Of a DNA stretch of 64,000 nt, positions 1-8,554 are shown piece after piece. The stretch is from NCBI RefSeq assembly GCF_004114955.1, contig NZ_CP030053.1, forward strand, positions 5,952,001 through 6,016,000, given 5' to 3'. The notes beneath the pieces are model-generated. The model searched no databases. It saw nothing but the letters and a program-made list of their open reading frames with translations, and had not been told where the DNA came from. A program made the position numbers and the translations under genes. Each line of letters begins with the position of its first letter. Within the stretch, counting starts at the first letter, position 1. This stretch comes from Bradyrhizobium guangzhouense (GTDB lineage Bacteria; Pseudomonadota; Alphaproteobacteria; Rhizobiales; Xanthobacteraceae).

Positions 1-197
1 CGGATGCCGCTGAGAGGGCCTGATGGTGCCATCATCGCTTCACGGTGGTTGGAGGACGCATATCATCGGCCGCATCGCACGCGATGTCGGCGAGGGAGAC
101 GATACATTGATTGTCAGGCGTGAGATGTAGCGCAGAATTCAGATGCGTATGCGCAAGCCGCAGCCGTTCCGTTTGACCGGTTCGGCACCTTCGGCCG

Positions 198-1628
198 CTA
201 GACGCCCAGCGCCTTGCGGTCGAACGTACGCAGGAGACGCAGCGACAACGTCCGCACATTGGCGACATTGAGAAGCCACGCGGTGGCGGCGTAGGCAAAG
301 CCCCCCGCGACGCTCACGATGATCAGCGCCGCGATACCTGTCCCATGGACCTGCGACCGTGCGAGCAGAATCGCAGCTGCCATTGCCGCGGCGGAAGCGG
401 CGACGCCGGCCAGCCTGACGACGTCGAACGGCACGGGATAGGCACGGTGCATCAACACGACGGCGACGACGAAGCCGATCGCCTCGGTTGCAAGCGTCGC
501 CAGCGCGGCGCCGTAGATGCCATAACCCCTCACCATTGCGAGCATCAGCGCCACGCTCACGACCAGCGTGAGAAACGACTGCGCCGCCAGCATGAAGGGG
601 CGCTCGGCGAGCTGGAAGCTGAGCTGGACGTAGAATTGATTGGCGATGCCGAAGCAGCGGGCGAGCACCAGCGTCGGCAACAGCGCGGACACACCGGCGC
701 GAAAATCGACACCGACGAGCGTGCCCGTGACCTGATCGGCGGCAAGCGCCAGCCAGACCGCGACCGGCGCGACGACGACGAGCAGCAGTTCGAGACTCTC
801 GGTCAGCCGCTCCCGCGTCGTGTCCTGCTCCGACAGCGAGCGGAACACCATCGGCACGGTGGCCGCGGCGACGCTGGTGGCGATCATGACCATGAACTGG
901 CGCGGCAGGTCGGCGGCGACACCGAAAATGCCGGCGGAATCCTTGCCGAGCAAAAAGGCGACAATGAGCCGGTCGCTGGCCGAGTAGACCGCGACGGACA
1001 ATCCGGCCAGCGTCAACGGCAGGCCGTAGCGCGCGAGCTGCATGAACTGGCTGCGCGAGAAGCTTGCGACCCTGGCGCGATCGCTGACGAGATTGAGGAT
1101 GACGCCGGCGAACGAGCCGAGGCCAAAGGCGGCGAGCAGGCCCATGCCGCCCCAGCCAAGCCAGATCCCGAGCAGGCCGAATCCGACGCTCGACACGCTG
1201 CGCACCATCGAGATCGCCGCGAATCGAAAGGGCCGAAACTTGGCGCGTTCGAATTCCTGGCCGACGTCGAACCCATTCGACATGATCGCGACGAACATGC
1301 TGGCGAGCACCAGCGCGACGCTGACGTCGCTGCGGAACAGGAATACCAGCGGGGTCGCCGCGCACATGGCGAGGACGGTCAGTGCAAAGCCAACCATCGC
1401 CGTGCCGCGGAAATCCACTTCCGCCGACATCGCCTGATAGCGCGACACCGACAGCTTGATCCAGGCGAAAAAGATCGCGCCCAGAATGCCGGCGATGCTC
1501 ATGCCGACGACATAGACACCATACTCCGCCGGCGTCAGCAGCCGCGTGTAGGCGGTGACCGCGAAAAAGCCCATCGCCGCAGACAGGATGTAGCTGACGA
1601 GGTAGATGGAGAAATGGCGGTTCAGCAT
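198..1628 (-). CDS. Wzx-like polysaccharide flippase
   Basis: A 476-residue integral membrane protein of the MATE/Wzx exporter superfamily. Such proteins flip lipid-linked oligosaccharide units across the inner membrane. Hydrophobic segments run from residue 8 to the C-terminus with only short charged loops, enough for about 12-14 membrane spans. The N-terminal pattern YLVSYILSAAMGFFAVTAYTR followed by LTPAEYGVY is typical of the family. A glycosyltransferase is transcribed divergently, which fits an envelope or exopolysaccharide role. The start is the ATG at 1626-1628. The sugar substrate cannot be read from the sequence. Confidence 0.85.
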   Translation of the reverse strand: MLNRHFSIYLVSYILSAAMGFFAVTAYTRLLTPAEYGVYVVGMSIAGILGAIFFAWIKLSVSRYQAMSAEVDFRGTAMVGFALTVLAMCAATPLVFLFRSDVSVALVLASMFVAIMSNGFDVGQEFERAKFRPFRFAAISMVRSVSSVGFGLLGIWLGWGGMGLLAAFGLGSFAGVILNLVSDRARVASFSRSQFMQLARYGLPLTLAGLSVAVYSASDRLIVAFLLGKDSAGIFGVAADLPRQFMVMIATSVAAATVPMVFRSLSEQDTTRERLTESLELLLVVVAPVAVWLALAADQVTGTLVGVDFRAGVSALLPTLVLARCFGIANQFYVQLSFQLAERPFMLAAQSFLTLVVSVALMLAMVRGYGIYGAALATLATEAIGFVVAVVLMHRAYPVPFDVVRLAGVAASAAAMAAAILLARSQVHGTGIAALIIVSVAGGFAYAATAWLLNVANVRTLSLRLLRTFDRKALGV

Positions 1629-1989
1629 GCGTGCACGGGACTGGCGGCCTTGAAATCGAGCGGCCGTTAATCAGTTGGACCTTGGCGTGATGGTTCGACT
1701 GCGCCGCAGCATCTCCCAAGATAGTCATTTAAGTCTGCAAATCGGCCACCGAATGGGATGGCCCCACCGCTTTTGCGCGTTAGCGTTAAATTTGCCCTGT
1801 CCTTGAACGGGCCGCTGCGATCACCGAAAAGAAACCATGATTTTAAAGACGTCGCCCGACGTTTGGTTAATGGGTGGACTGGCTAAGATGGACGTTGTCG
1901 ACCGCATAGGGGCAAACCCGGGCTCCCTGCCCCATGGCGGGACGGATGCATCCCTGGTGCCGGCATCCCCTGGGGACCGGGGCGAGCGG
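1629..1989. other. 361-bp intergenic region between divergent genes
   Basis: This gap separates the flippase from the glycosyltransferase and must hold both promoters. The stretch 1785-1800 is AT-richer than its surroundings. No confident -35/-10 pair or operator palindrome was found. An in-frame upstream ATG at 1837 would lengthen the glycosyltransferase by 51 residues, but those residues look non-coding, being rich in G, P and D with no family match. Confidence 0.5.
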
Positions 1990-2976
1990 ATGACGCTCAA
2001 TTTGTTCTTCGAGGAGCGCGACGACCGCTGGTTTCCGGGCGACCGCCACGTCCGGCCGCTGGTGCGGCGGATGCTGCTCGGACAATCCTGGATCAGCGGC
2101 CAGCGGCGCGTGTTCCTCAATCTCTGCGCCGGGCTCGACCGCGTCGGGATTCCCTATCGCGTCAACGACTACGGCTACATCCGCAAGCACCCGGAGGAGC
2201 TCGCCTGCATCCTCGGGCGCCCGTTCGTGCTCGACTGGTTCGCATGGAAGAACCCGCTCCTGCTCGGCGTCGTCATGTACAACCATCCTGTCGACGTGCC
2301 CGAGCGTCTCAGGCTTCTCCACGAGAACACGATCCTGGTGCCCTGTGACTGGTATGCGGAGATGTGCCGGCCCTACTGGCCTGACGTCGAGGTGTGGCCG
2401 GTCGGCATCGAAACCGATTTGTGGACGCCGACGCCGGTCGCGCGGAAGAGCGTCGATGTGCTGCTCTACGACAAGGTACGCTGGGACCACGAGCGTTATG
2501 CGAGCGAGCTGATCGAACCGATCCGCCGGCATCTCGAAGCAAGTGGCCGCTCGGTCGAAGTGATCCGCTACGGCCATTACAGGGAAGACGACTACAAGGC
2601 GGCGCTGGCGCGCTGCCGCAGCATGGTCTTCCTTTGCGAGCACGAGAGCCAGGGCATCGCCTGCCAGCAGGCGCTGTCCAGCGGCGTGCCGGTGTTCGCC
2701 TGGGATCGCGGCGGCCCGTGGCAGGACCCGGAATATTTCCCGGACAAAGTGAGATATGAAGGCGGCGTGTCCTCCGTGCCTTATTTCGACGCACGCTGCG
2801 GCAGCAGATTCACCGATGCCGATAACTTCATGTCCGGCTGGGGCGGCTTCTGGTCGCGGGTAGAGGCGGGCGGCTTTGCGCCTCGCGATTTCGTGATGGA
2901 CAATCTCACGCTCGAGAAAGGCGCGTTTCACTATTACGACATTGCGGAAGCGGTGATGCAGCGCCGCACGCGCTGA
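1990..2976 (+). CDS. Glycosyltransferase, GT-B-like
   Basis: A 328-residue protein that looks like a GT-B retaining glycosyltransferase. The C-terminal half has the usual nucleotide-sugar site: a 'VFLCEHESQGIACQQAL' loop, with acidic residues where the EX7E motif falls, followed by 'SGVPVFAWDRGG'. The middle 'VWPVGIETDLW' matches the conserved P-x-G-I/V-D/E-T segment of GT4-type enzymes. The start at 1990 is preferred because family-like sequence begins there (MTLNLFFEERDDRW); 1837 is the in-frame alternative. Its divergent neighbour is a flippase and a xylanase follows, so a cell-surface glycan role is likely. Donor and acceptor are unknown. Confidence 0.75.
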   Translation: MTLNLFFEERDDRWFPGDRHVRPLVRRMLLGQSWISGQRRVFLNLCAGLDRVGIPYRVNDYGYIRKHPEELACILGRPFVLDWFAWKNPLLLGVVMYNHPVDVPERLRLLHENTILVPCDWYAEMCRPYWPDVEVWPVGIETDLWTPTPVARKSVDVLLYDKVRWDHERYASELIEPIRRHLEASGRSVEVIRYGHYREDDYKAALARCRSMVFLCEHESQGIACQQALSSGVPVFAWDRGGPWQDPEYFPDKVRYEGGVSSVPYFDARCGSRFTDADNFMSGWGGFWSRVEAGGFAPRDFVMDNLTLEKGAFHYYDIAEAVMQRRTR

Positions 2977-3076
2977 GCGGAACATTCGCGACAATTAACC
3001 CAACGACAGGAAACCGCGGCGTCGCAAGATGCCGCTTGGTACGATGGCGCGTTGGTTCCGGAAGGACTGAAGCCAC

Positions 3077-4144
3077 GTGATCAAGCTCGACAGACGCAAA
3101 TTTCTGCTCGGCAGCGCCGCTACGCTCGCGGCGGGCTCATCTGCGTCAGCACTGCCGGCGTCGAAACTGGCCCAGCGTCATCAGGGCTATGGCGCCGCCG
3201 CCACGCTGTGGGATCTGCAGGCCGATCCGAGGCTGGGCGAAGCCATCAGCACCTATTGCACGCAGGTGGTGCCGGTGCTCGAACTGAAATGGCCGATGCT
3301 GCGGCCGGACGCGCACACTTTCGCCTTCGAACGCGCCGACGCCATCTATGATTTCGCGCAGAAAAACGACCTGACCATGCGCGGCCACACGCTCGCCTGG
3401 TATCACGACATTCCTGACTGGACCAAGCAGATCAAGGATTCGAAGGCTGTCGAGCGCGCCTATGTCGATCACATCTCGACCGTCGTGTCCTATTACAAGG
3501 ACAAGTTGACCTCGTGGGACGTCGTCAACGAGCCCATCCCTGACAATCCCAGGGACGTCAAGGACCGGCGCGACACGTTCTGGACACAGCATCTCGGTAG
3601 CAGCTGGATTCCGCTGGCGTTCCGCACGGCCGCAGCGGCCGATCCCTACGTCAAGCTCGCGATCAACGAATATGATATCGAGTCGGCGAAGGACTCGTTC
3701 ATCGCCAAGCGTGCGGCCTATCGCAACCTCATCATGGAGTTGCTGGATCAAGGCGTGCCGCTACACGCGGTCGGACTGCAATCGCATCTGCATGCCGAGC
3801 TCGAGATCGACACTCACGGGCTTGCCGAATTCGTCACCGAGATCCGCTCATGGGGTCTCGAGGTCTACGTCACCGAGCTCGATGTCAACGACGAGAAGCT
3901 GACGGGCAGCCCTACGGAGCGCGACGCCATCGTCGCCAAGCGTGTGAACGATCTTCTCACCGCGATCTGGACCAGCGGACCTGTGCGCTCGATCCTGAGC
4001 TGGGGCATTTCCGATCGCTACAGCTGGATCAACGGCTACGTCAAACGCCCGGACAAGCAGCCGAACCGGCCATTGCCGCTCGACGGCGAGTTCAAGCCGA
4101 AGCCGTTGATGGATGTCATCAGCAAGTTCACGAAGGACGTGTGA
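3077..4144 (+). CDS. Endo-1,4-beta-xylanase, GH10, Tat-exported
   Basis: A 355-residue glycoside hydrolase family 10 enzyme that cleaves beta-1,4-xylan with retention of configuration. The N-terminus carries a twin-arginine signal (DRRKFLLG followed by an Ala-rich stretch), so export should be folded and Tat-dependent. The catalytic acid/base is Glu152 in 'WDVVNEP' and the nucleophile is Glu267 in 'YVTELDVND'. 'MRGHTLAWYHDIPDW' and 'GLQSHLH' are further GH10 signatures. The start is GTG at 3077, preceded by a GGAAGGA ribosome site. Full length for a single-domain GH10; no carbohydrate-binding module is visible. Plant-cell-wall or own-glycan trimming are both possible. Confidence 0.93.
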   Translation: MIKLDRRKFLLGSAATLAAGSSASALPASKLAQRHQGYGAAATLWDLQADPRLGEAISTYCTQVVPVLELKWPMLRPDAHTFAFERADAIYDFAQKNDLTMRGHTLAWYHDIPDWTKQIKDSKAVERAYVDHISTVVSYYKDKLTSWDVVNEPIPDNPRDVKDRRDTFWTQHLGSSWIPLAFRTAAAADPYVKLAINEYDIESAKDSFIAKRAAYRNLIMELLDQGVPLHAVGLQSHLHAELEIDTHGLAEFVTEIRSWGLEVYVTELDVNDEKLTGSPTERDAIVAKRVNDLLTAIWTSGPVRSILSWGISDRYSWINGYVKRPDKQPNRPLPLDGEFKPKPLMDVISKFTKDV

Positions 4145-4163
4145 GGGCCTGGCGCGGATTCAC

Positions 4164-4958
4164 CTAGCCATCCGACGGCAGCCCCTGGGCCAGCCCGCGA
4201 AAGCGCAGCGGCGCCAGCGATGATGCGCGCTGCCACCAGTCGGCGACGCGATCGTCGAGCGCGGTCACCCCGCGCCCCTGACCAGGGAAGATCCGGATCT
4301 GTTGCACCGCTTCGGCGACGAACCCCTTGCCGCGGCGCGTGATCTTGAGTGCGGCGCCTTCGCGGTCCCGCTGCGTCAGCGGCACCAGCAGCCGGCCGCG
4401 CGGGCGGAGCGAGGCAAGCCAGAGCGGATGCGGATGCGGGAAGCCGGCATGCACCATGATGACATCGGACGGCTCGCCGACATCGCGACAGCCGTCGCCG
4501 TTGATCACCTCGACATTGTGATAGGCGCGCAGGTAGTTCGCAGCGCGCGCCGCCAGCCGCGCGTCGCATTCGATTGCGCGAACCCTGCCCTTCGGCCCCA
4601 CGATCTCCGACAGGATCGCCGAGAAATAGCCGAGCCCGCAACCGATCTGGACCACGCGGTCCTTTGCCCGGACATCGAGCAGATCGATGAAATGGGCCCA
4701 CAGGCTCGGCAGCCCGGTGTCGAGCTTGCGGCGCGCGTCGATGGCGACGAGCACATTGTCGTAGAGATGAACGGGATCGGCGCTGGGCGTCAGCCGGTAG
4801 CTGCGCGCCGCCTCGCTCTTGATGCGCCAGGGCCCTTTCGCCAGAAAATCTTCACGCGGCACCGACGCGAGCGCCGCAAGCAGGCGCGACGAACCAATCC
4901 GCTCGCGCTTCGCAATCAGCTCGACGTAGCGCGCCCGCGCGGCGGACAGGTCGGTCAT
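4164..4958 (-). CDS. Protein-L-isoaspartate O-methyltransferase family protein
   Basis: A 264-residue class I SAM-dependent methyltransferase of the PIMT family, which repairs isoaspartyl residues in aged proteins. The SAM site is 'VVQIGCGLGYFSAILSEIVG' with 'VRAIECDARLAARA' as the motif I/post-I pair and 'VINGDGCRD' as motif II. 'LYDNVLVAID' replaces the usual PIMT substrate loop (S-x-P), so this is a divergent member and true isoaspartate repair is not assured. Its ATG overlaps the stop of the upstream cyclase gene as ATGA (4955-4958), so the two are translationally coupled. It converges on the xylanase gene with 19 bp between the stops. Confidence 0.8.
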   Translation of the reverse strand: MTDLSAARARYVELIAKRERIGSSRLLAALASVPREDFLAKGPWRIKSEAARSYRLTPSADPVHLYDNVLVAIDARRKLDTGLPSLWAHFIDLLDVRAKDRVVQIGCGLGYFSAILSEIVGPKGRVRAIECDARLAARAANYLRAYHNVEVINGDGCRDVGEPSDVIMVHAGFPHPHPLWLASLRPRGRLLVPLTQRDREGAALKITRRGKGFVAEAVQQIRIFPGQGRGVTALDDRVADWWQRASSLAPLRFRGLAQGLPSDG

Positions 4959-7900
4959 TTCACCGGATCAGGCTGTGAACGCGCCGGAGTATCGCCGCCG
5001 AGCTCGTGCACCAGCTGCATCGCGAGCTTCAGGTCGGGCGTCAGGAATCCCTCGTTGAATTTGCCGACGATCGGCACGAGCAGAAGGCTCGCGTGCTCGC
5101 GCTTGCCCGATGTGTGCGACAACCGCGCGAGGCTGACTGCGGTTCTGAGCTCCCAGGACAGCGCACCCTGCTTGCGTGCCGTCTCCAGCGACTGGTCGAA
5201 CAGATCTTCGGCCTCCTGCACCGAGGCCGGATTGCCGTCCGACAAGATGATCTCGCCTTGCAGGCGGTAGACCTCGGCGAGGTAGGAGTGATCGCCGGTC
5301 CGCCTTGCGGTCGCAAGCGCACCGTCCAGCGCGCGCAAGGCGGCATCGCGCATGCCGACCTTGGCATAGGCCTCCGCGAGCAGGCAACGGAACCAGCAGC
5401 CGGCGAGCCAGGAATCCATCGCTTCATACTCGTCGAGACCGAAGCGCATCTGGCTGATGCCTTCGTCGGCCTCGCCGAGCTGGGCCAGCGCCCAGCCGCG
5501 CAGGATCGCGGCCTGCTGCTTCCAATGCAGGAAATTGTGCTCGGTGGCGATGATCATGGCGCGATTGGCGTGATCGCGCGTGCCCTCGATATCGCGCAGA
5601 TGCTGGCAGAGATAGGCGCCGAACACGAGCGCGAAGGCGAGCGAGAACGGATGGCGGATCTTCTCCGCAAGCGCAATCGCCTGCTCGCTGTGCCGGCGCG
5701 CCGCGTCGGGCTGGCCGAGGAACCAGAGGAGATAGCCGAGATAGGACAACGAGACGACGCCGGGATCGGTGCCGTGACGCTCCATCAGGTCGGAATGCAA
5801 ATCGGGACTATAGAGATCGATGCAGCGATGCAGATGATGCTGCGCGGCAGCGAAGCGCCCGCGATAGAGCATGGTCATTGCGATCGAGCGGTGCGCCTCG
5901 ATCAGATAGCCGGTCTGCTGCGCGGGGTCCGCGCGCTCGTTCAGCCGCTCGCGCTTGGCGAATTTCAGCAGCTCGACGCTGAGATCATGCGCGCGGGTCA
6001 GGTCGGCGCGGATGAAATGGCAGACCCATAGCCCGCGCGTGGCAGCAAAGGCCTTTTCGTCGTCGTCGAGCTGTTGGCCAAGCTCGAGGGCGCGCATGTA
6101 GTTCTCCTCGACCTCCTGCACGGCGTAGCCCTTGGCGGCGATCAGCGCGTTGCCCAGCGCGATCCGCAGCTCGAGCTCCATCTCGTCGGCGCCCTGCATG
6201 CGTGCATTGGCCTGCACGACGCTCAAGCCGCGGCGGAGATGGCCGATCGCCTCGAGATTGGCGCCGCTCTTGGCCGCCTGCTTGCCGGCCTTGAGCCAGA
6301 AGCTCGCCGCGCCCTCGCTCTGCCCGGACTCGGTCAGATGGTGGGCCAGCAGCTCCGGCTCGCGGTCGGTCTTCTCCGGATACATCTCGGCGAGGACCTG
6401 GGCGATGCTGGCATGCAGCTTGCGCCGCTCACTGTGCAAGAGGCTGTCATGCGCTGCGTTCTGGATCATCACGTGCTTGAAGGAGTAAAGCGCGTCGGGC
6501 GGATGCCCCCGGCGCATGATCAGGCCGGCCTCCTCCAGATGGGTCAGTGCCGCCTCGATCTGCTCCGCCGGCGTATTGGCGACGGCGTGCAGGGTCTCGT
6601 AGGAGAATTCGCGGCCGATGGTGGCGCCGATTTGCGCAATCCGCTTGAACGGCCCCATCCGGTCGAGACGCGCCATCAGCGAGTCCGTCAAGGTCGCCGG
6701 GATCGCGAGCTGCCGCCACGGACCCGACAGCACGTAGCGGCCATGCCGCTCGGTCAGGAGGTTGGATTCGAGAACGGTCTTGGTCAATTCCTCGAGGAAC
6801 AGCGGCACGCCATCGGTCTTGACGATGATCTCCTCGACGACCTCCTTGGGAAGTTCTCTGCCCGCAACGCGCTCGACCAGCGTGGTCCGCAGCGGCCGGC
6901 TCAGCCGGTTCAGCACCAGCGTGGTGATGTGCGAATGCGCGTTCCAGCTCGGCTGGAATTCGGAGCGCGCCGTGATGATGGCCAGGATCGGCCGATTCTG
7001 CACCTGAGCGACCAGCAAATCGACCACCTCGCGGGACGTCGGATCGATCCAGTGCAGATCCTCAAAGGCCATCACCAGCGGCATCTCGCGCGTGAGGCCC
7101 AGGAAGTGATTGACCAGCGCTGCGACAGTGGCGTCTTTCTGTTGCTGTGGCGATAGCTCCAGCGGCGGATAACGCTCTCCGGTCGGGATCGACAGCAGCG
7201 CGGCGAACAGCGGTGCCACCTGCTCGACGTCGCCGTGGGCTGCCGCAATCGCATTCTCCAGGCCCGCCAGCGACAGCGCGGAGGCATCCTCGCGGTCGAG
7301 GCCGAGCGAGAATTTGAGCTGCTCGACGAAGGGATAGAAAGCAGTGGAGGTGTAATAGGGCGAGCACTGGAACGCGACATGCCCGTGCCGGTCACCTGCG
7401 ATCCGCTCGAAAATCTCCTGGATGATGCGCGACTTGCCGATCCCGGGCTCGCCGAACTTGACGACGACCTGGCCGTCGCCCTCCTTGACCTGCTGCCAGC
7501 GCGCCATCAGCAGCGCGATTTCCTCCTCGCGATTGACGAGCGGAGTTAACCGCGTGCCCATGGCGGCGGCGAAGCGGGTCTCCACGCGCGTGGCGCGCAC
7601 GACGTGCCAGGCCTGGGTTTTTTCCGAGATGCCCTTCAGCGCATGGGCGCCGAGATTGCGATAATCGAACTTGCCCTTCAGCAGCGATTGCGTCGAGGCG
7701 GAGATCACCACGCCGTTGGGGGGCGCGAGCGCCTGCAAACGCGCGGCGAGATTGACGGTCTCGCCGACGGCGGAATCGCGCTCTTCGGTCCCCTGGCCGA
7801 CGAGGTCGCCGACCACGACGAGGCCGGTCGCGATCCCGATGCGCACGGCGGGCGCATGGCTGAGCGCGCCGCGCGGCTCGATTGCGCGCGCGGTCGACAG

Positions 7901-8419
7901 CACCCGCACGATCTCGAGCCCGGCGCGCACCGCGCGCTCGGCATCGTCCTCATGCGCGGTCGGATAACCGAAATAGACCAGAATGCCGTCACCGACGAAG
8001 CGGGCGGCGAAGCCCTCGTAATGCTTGACGACGCGCACGCAGGTTTCGCGAAAGCTGGCGATCATGTCGCGCACGTCTTCCGGATCGAATTGGGCCGAGA
8101 GCATCGTGGAATCCACCATGTCGCAGAACATGGTGGTGAGCTGGCGCCGCTCGGCGCCAACCTCCGTGCGGCTCTGCGGACGCGCCGGCGCAACCGGCGC
8201 CTCGACCGTCTCCGCCTTGAACAGCGCGGCCATGGCCCGCTGCAACCGCTTGCGATCGCCGAGCGGCAGCCCGAGTTCGGCAAGATCCGCCTCGGTCAGG
8301 TCGCCCATGACGTCGAGATCGAGGCGGTGCTGCGCGAACAGATCGGTGTAGTGACCGAGACCAATGCCTTCGAGCCAACGCTTCAACCCGACTTCCGTCC
8401 CCGGCTCATTCTCCAGCAT
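4955..8419 (-). CDS. SAM-domain class III cyclase / AAA ATPase / TPR signalling protein
   Basis: An 1154-residue multidomain protein. In order: a SAM domain (about residues 8-70, 'WLEGIGLGHYTDLFAQH'), a class III nucleotidyl cyclase domain (about 90-270), a STAND/AAA-type ATPase, then about 500 residues of helical TPR-like repeats. The cyclase shows both metal-binding aspartates, in 'MFCDMVDST' and 'FVGDGILVYFG'. The ATPase has Walker A 'GEPGIGKS' near residue 326 and Walker B 'LVMAFEDLHWID' near 450. This architecture is common in Bradyrhizobium and is usually called an adenylate/guanylate cyclase; effector and product are unknown. ATG 8419 is chosen over an upstream in-frame TTG at 8449 because SAM homology begins just after it. 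Confidence 0.88.
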   Translation of the reverse strand: MLENEPGTEVGLKRWLEGIGLGHYTDLFAQHRLDLDVMGDLTEADLAELGLPLGDRKRLQRAMAALFKAETVEAPVAPARPQSRTEVGAERRQLTTMFCDMVDSTMLSAQFDPEDVRDMIASFRETCVRVVKHYEGFAARFVGDGILVYFGYPTAHEDDAERAVRAGLEIVRVLSTARAIEPRGALSHAPAVRIGIATGLVVVGDLVGQGTEERDSAVGETVNLAARLQALAPPNGVVISASTQSLLKGKFDYRNLGAHALKGISEKTQAWHVVRATRVETRFAAAMGTRLTPLVNREEEIALLMARWQQVKEGDGQVVVKFGEPGIGKSRIIQEIFERIAGDRHGHVAFQCSPYYTSTAFYPFVEQLKFSLGLDREDASALSLAGLENAIAAAHGDVEQVAPLFAALLSIPTGERYPPLELSPQQQKDATVAALVNHFLGLTREMPLVMAFEDLHWIDPTSREVVDLLVAQVQNRPILAIITARSEFQPSWNAHSHITTLVLNRLSRPLRTTLVERVAGRELPKEVVEEIIVKTDGVPLFLEELTKTVLESNLLTERHGRYVLSGPWRQLAIPATLTDSLMARLDRMGPFKRIAQIGATIGREFSYETLHAVANTPAEQIEAALTHLEEAGLIMRRGHPPDALYSFKHVMIQNAAHDSLLHSERRKLHASIAQVLAEMYPEKTDREPELLAHHLTESGQSEGAASFWLKAGKQAAKSGANLEAIGHLRRGLSVVQANARMQGADEMELELRIALGNALIAAKGYAVQEVEENYMRALELGQQLDDDEKAFAATRGLWVCHFIRADLTRAHDLSVELLKFAKRERLNERADPAQQTGYLIEAHRSIAMTMLYRGRFAAAQHHLHRCIDLYSPDLHSDLMERHGTDPGVVSLSYLGYLLWFLGQPDAARRHSEQAIALAEKIRHPFSLAFALVFGAYLCQHLRDIEGTRDHANRAMIIATEHNFLHWKQQAAILRGWALAQLGEADEGISQMRFGLDEYEAMDSWLAGCWFRCLLAEAYAKVGMRDAALRALDGALATARRTGDHSYLAEVYRLQGEIILSDGNPASVQEAEDLFDQSLETARKQGALSWELRTAVSLARLSHTSGKREHASLLLVPIVGKFNEGFLTPDLKLAMQLVHELGGDTPARSQPDPVK

Positions 8420-8449
8420 GGTGATCCCGCCGTACACTCCCTCCGCCAA

Positions 8450-8554
8450 AGGGCTTAAGGTCCCTCAACCACAGATTTTGGGGCCCAAACTTCACCTTAG
8501 ACTGGACGCGTTCCCTAACTCCAGGGAAGAATAGCTCAATCGGATCAAAAGGGA
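8450..8554. promoter_or_regulatory. Divergent promoter region, cyclase / NRPS
   Basis: The 105-134 bp between the cyclase start and the NRPS start must drive both genes. It contains a GGGCCC palindrome near 8480 and a single CTTAAG hexamer near 8454. An AAGGGA ribosome site directly precedes the NRPS ATG. No promoter hexamers could be assigned with confidence. Confidence 0.4.

Noticed and set aside
1..197. Left-edge sequence
   Set aside because: No ORF with family features or RNA gene could be supported in this short stretch.
345..1670. Long + strand ORF opposite the flippase
   Set aside because: Rich in R, H, D and Q with no domain; it is the antisense shadow of the flippase caused by high GC codon bias.
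2983..3005. GGAAC-type EcfG promoter before the xylanase
   Set aside because: GGAAC is present but no CGTT/GGTT follows at 16-17 bp.
8454..8459. CTTAAG hexamer before the NRPS
   Set aside because: Only one half-site; no second CTTAAR at the 11-bp spacing, so not a QseB/PmrA box.
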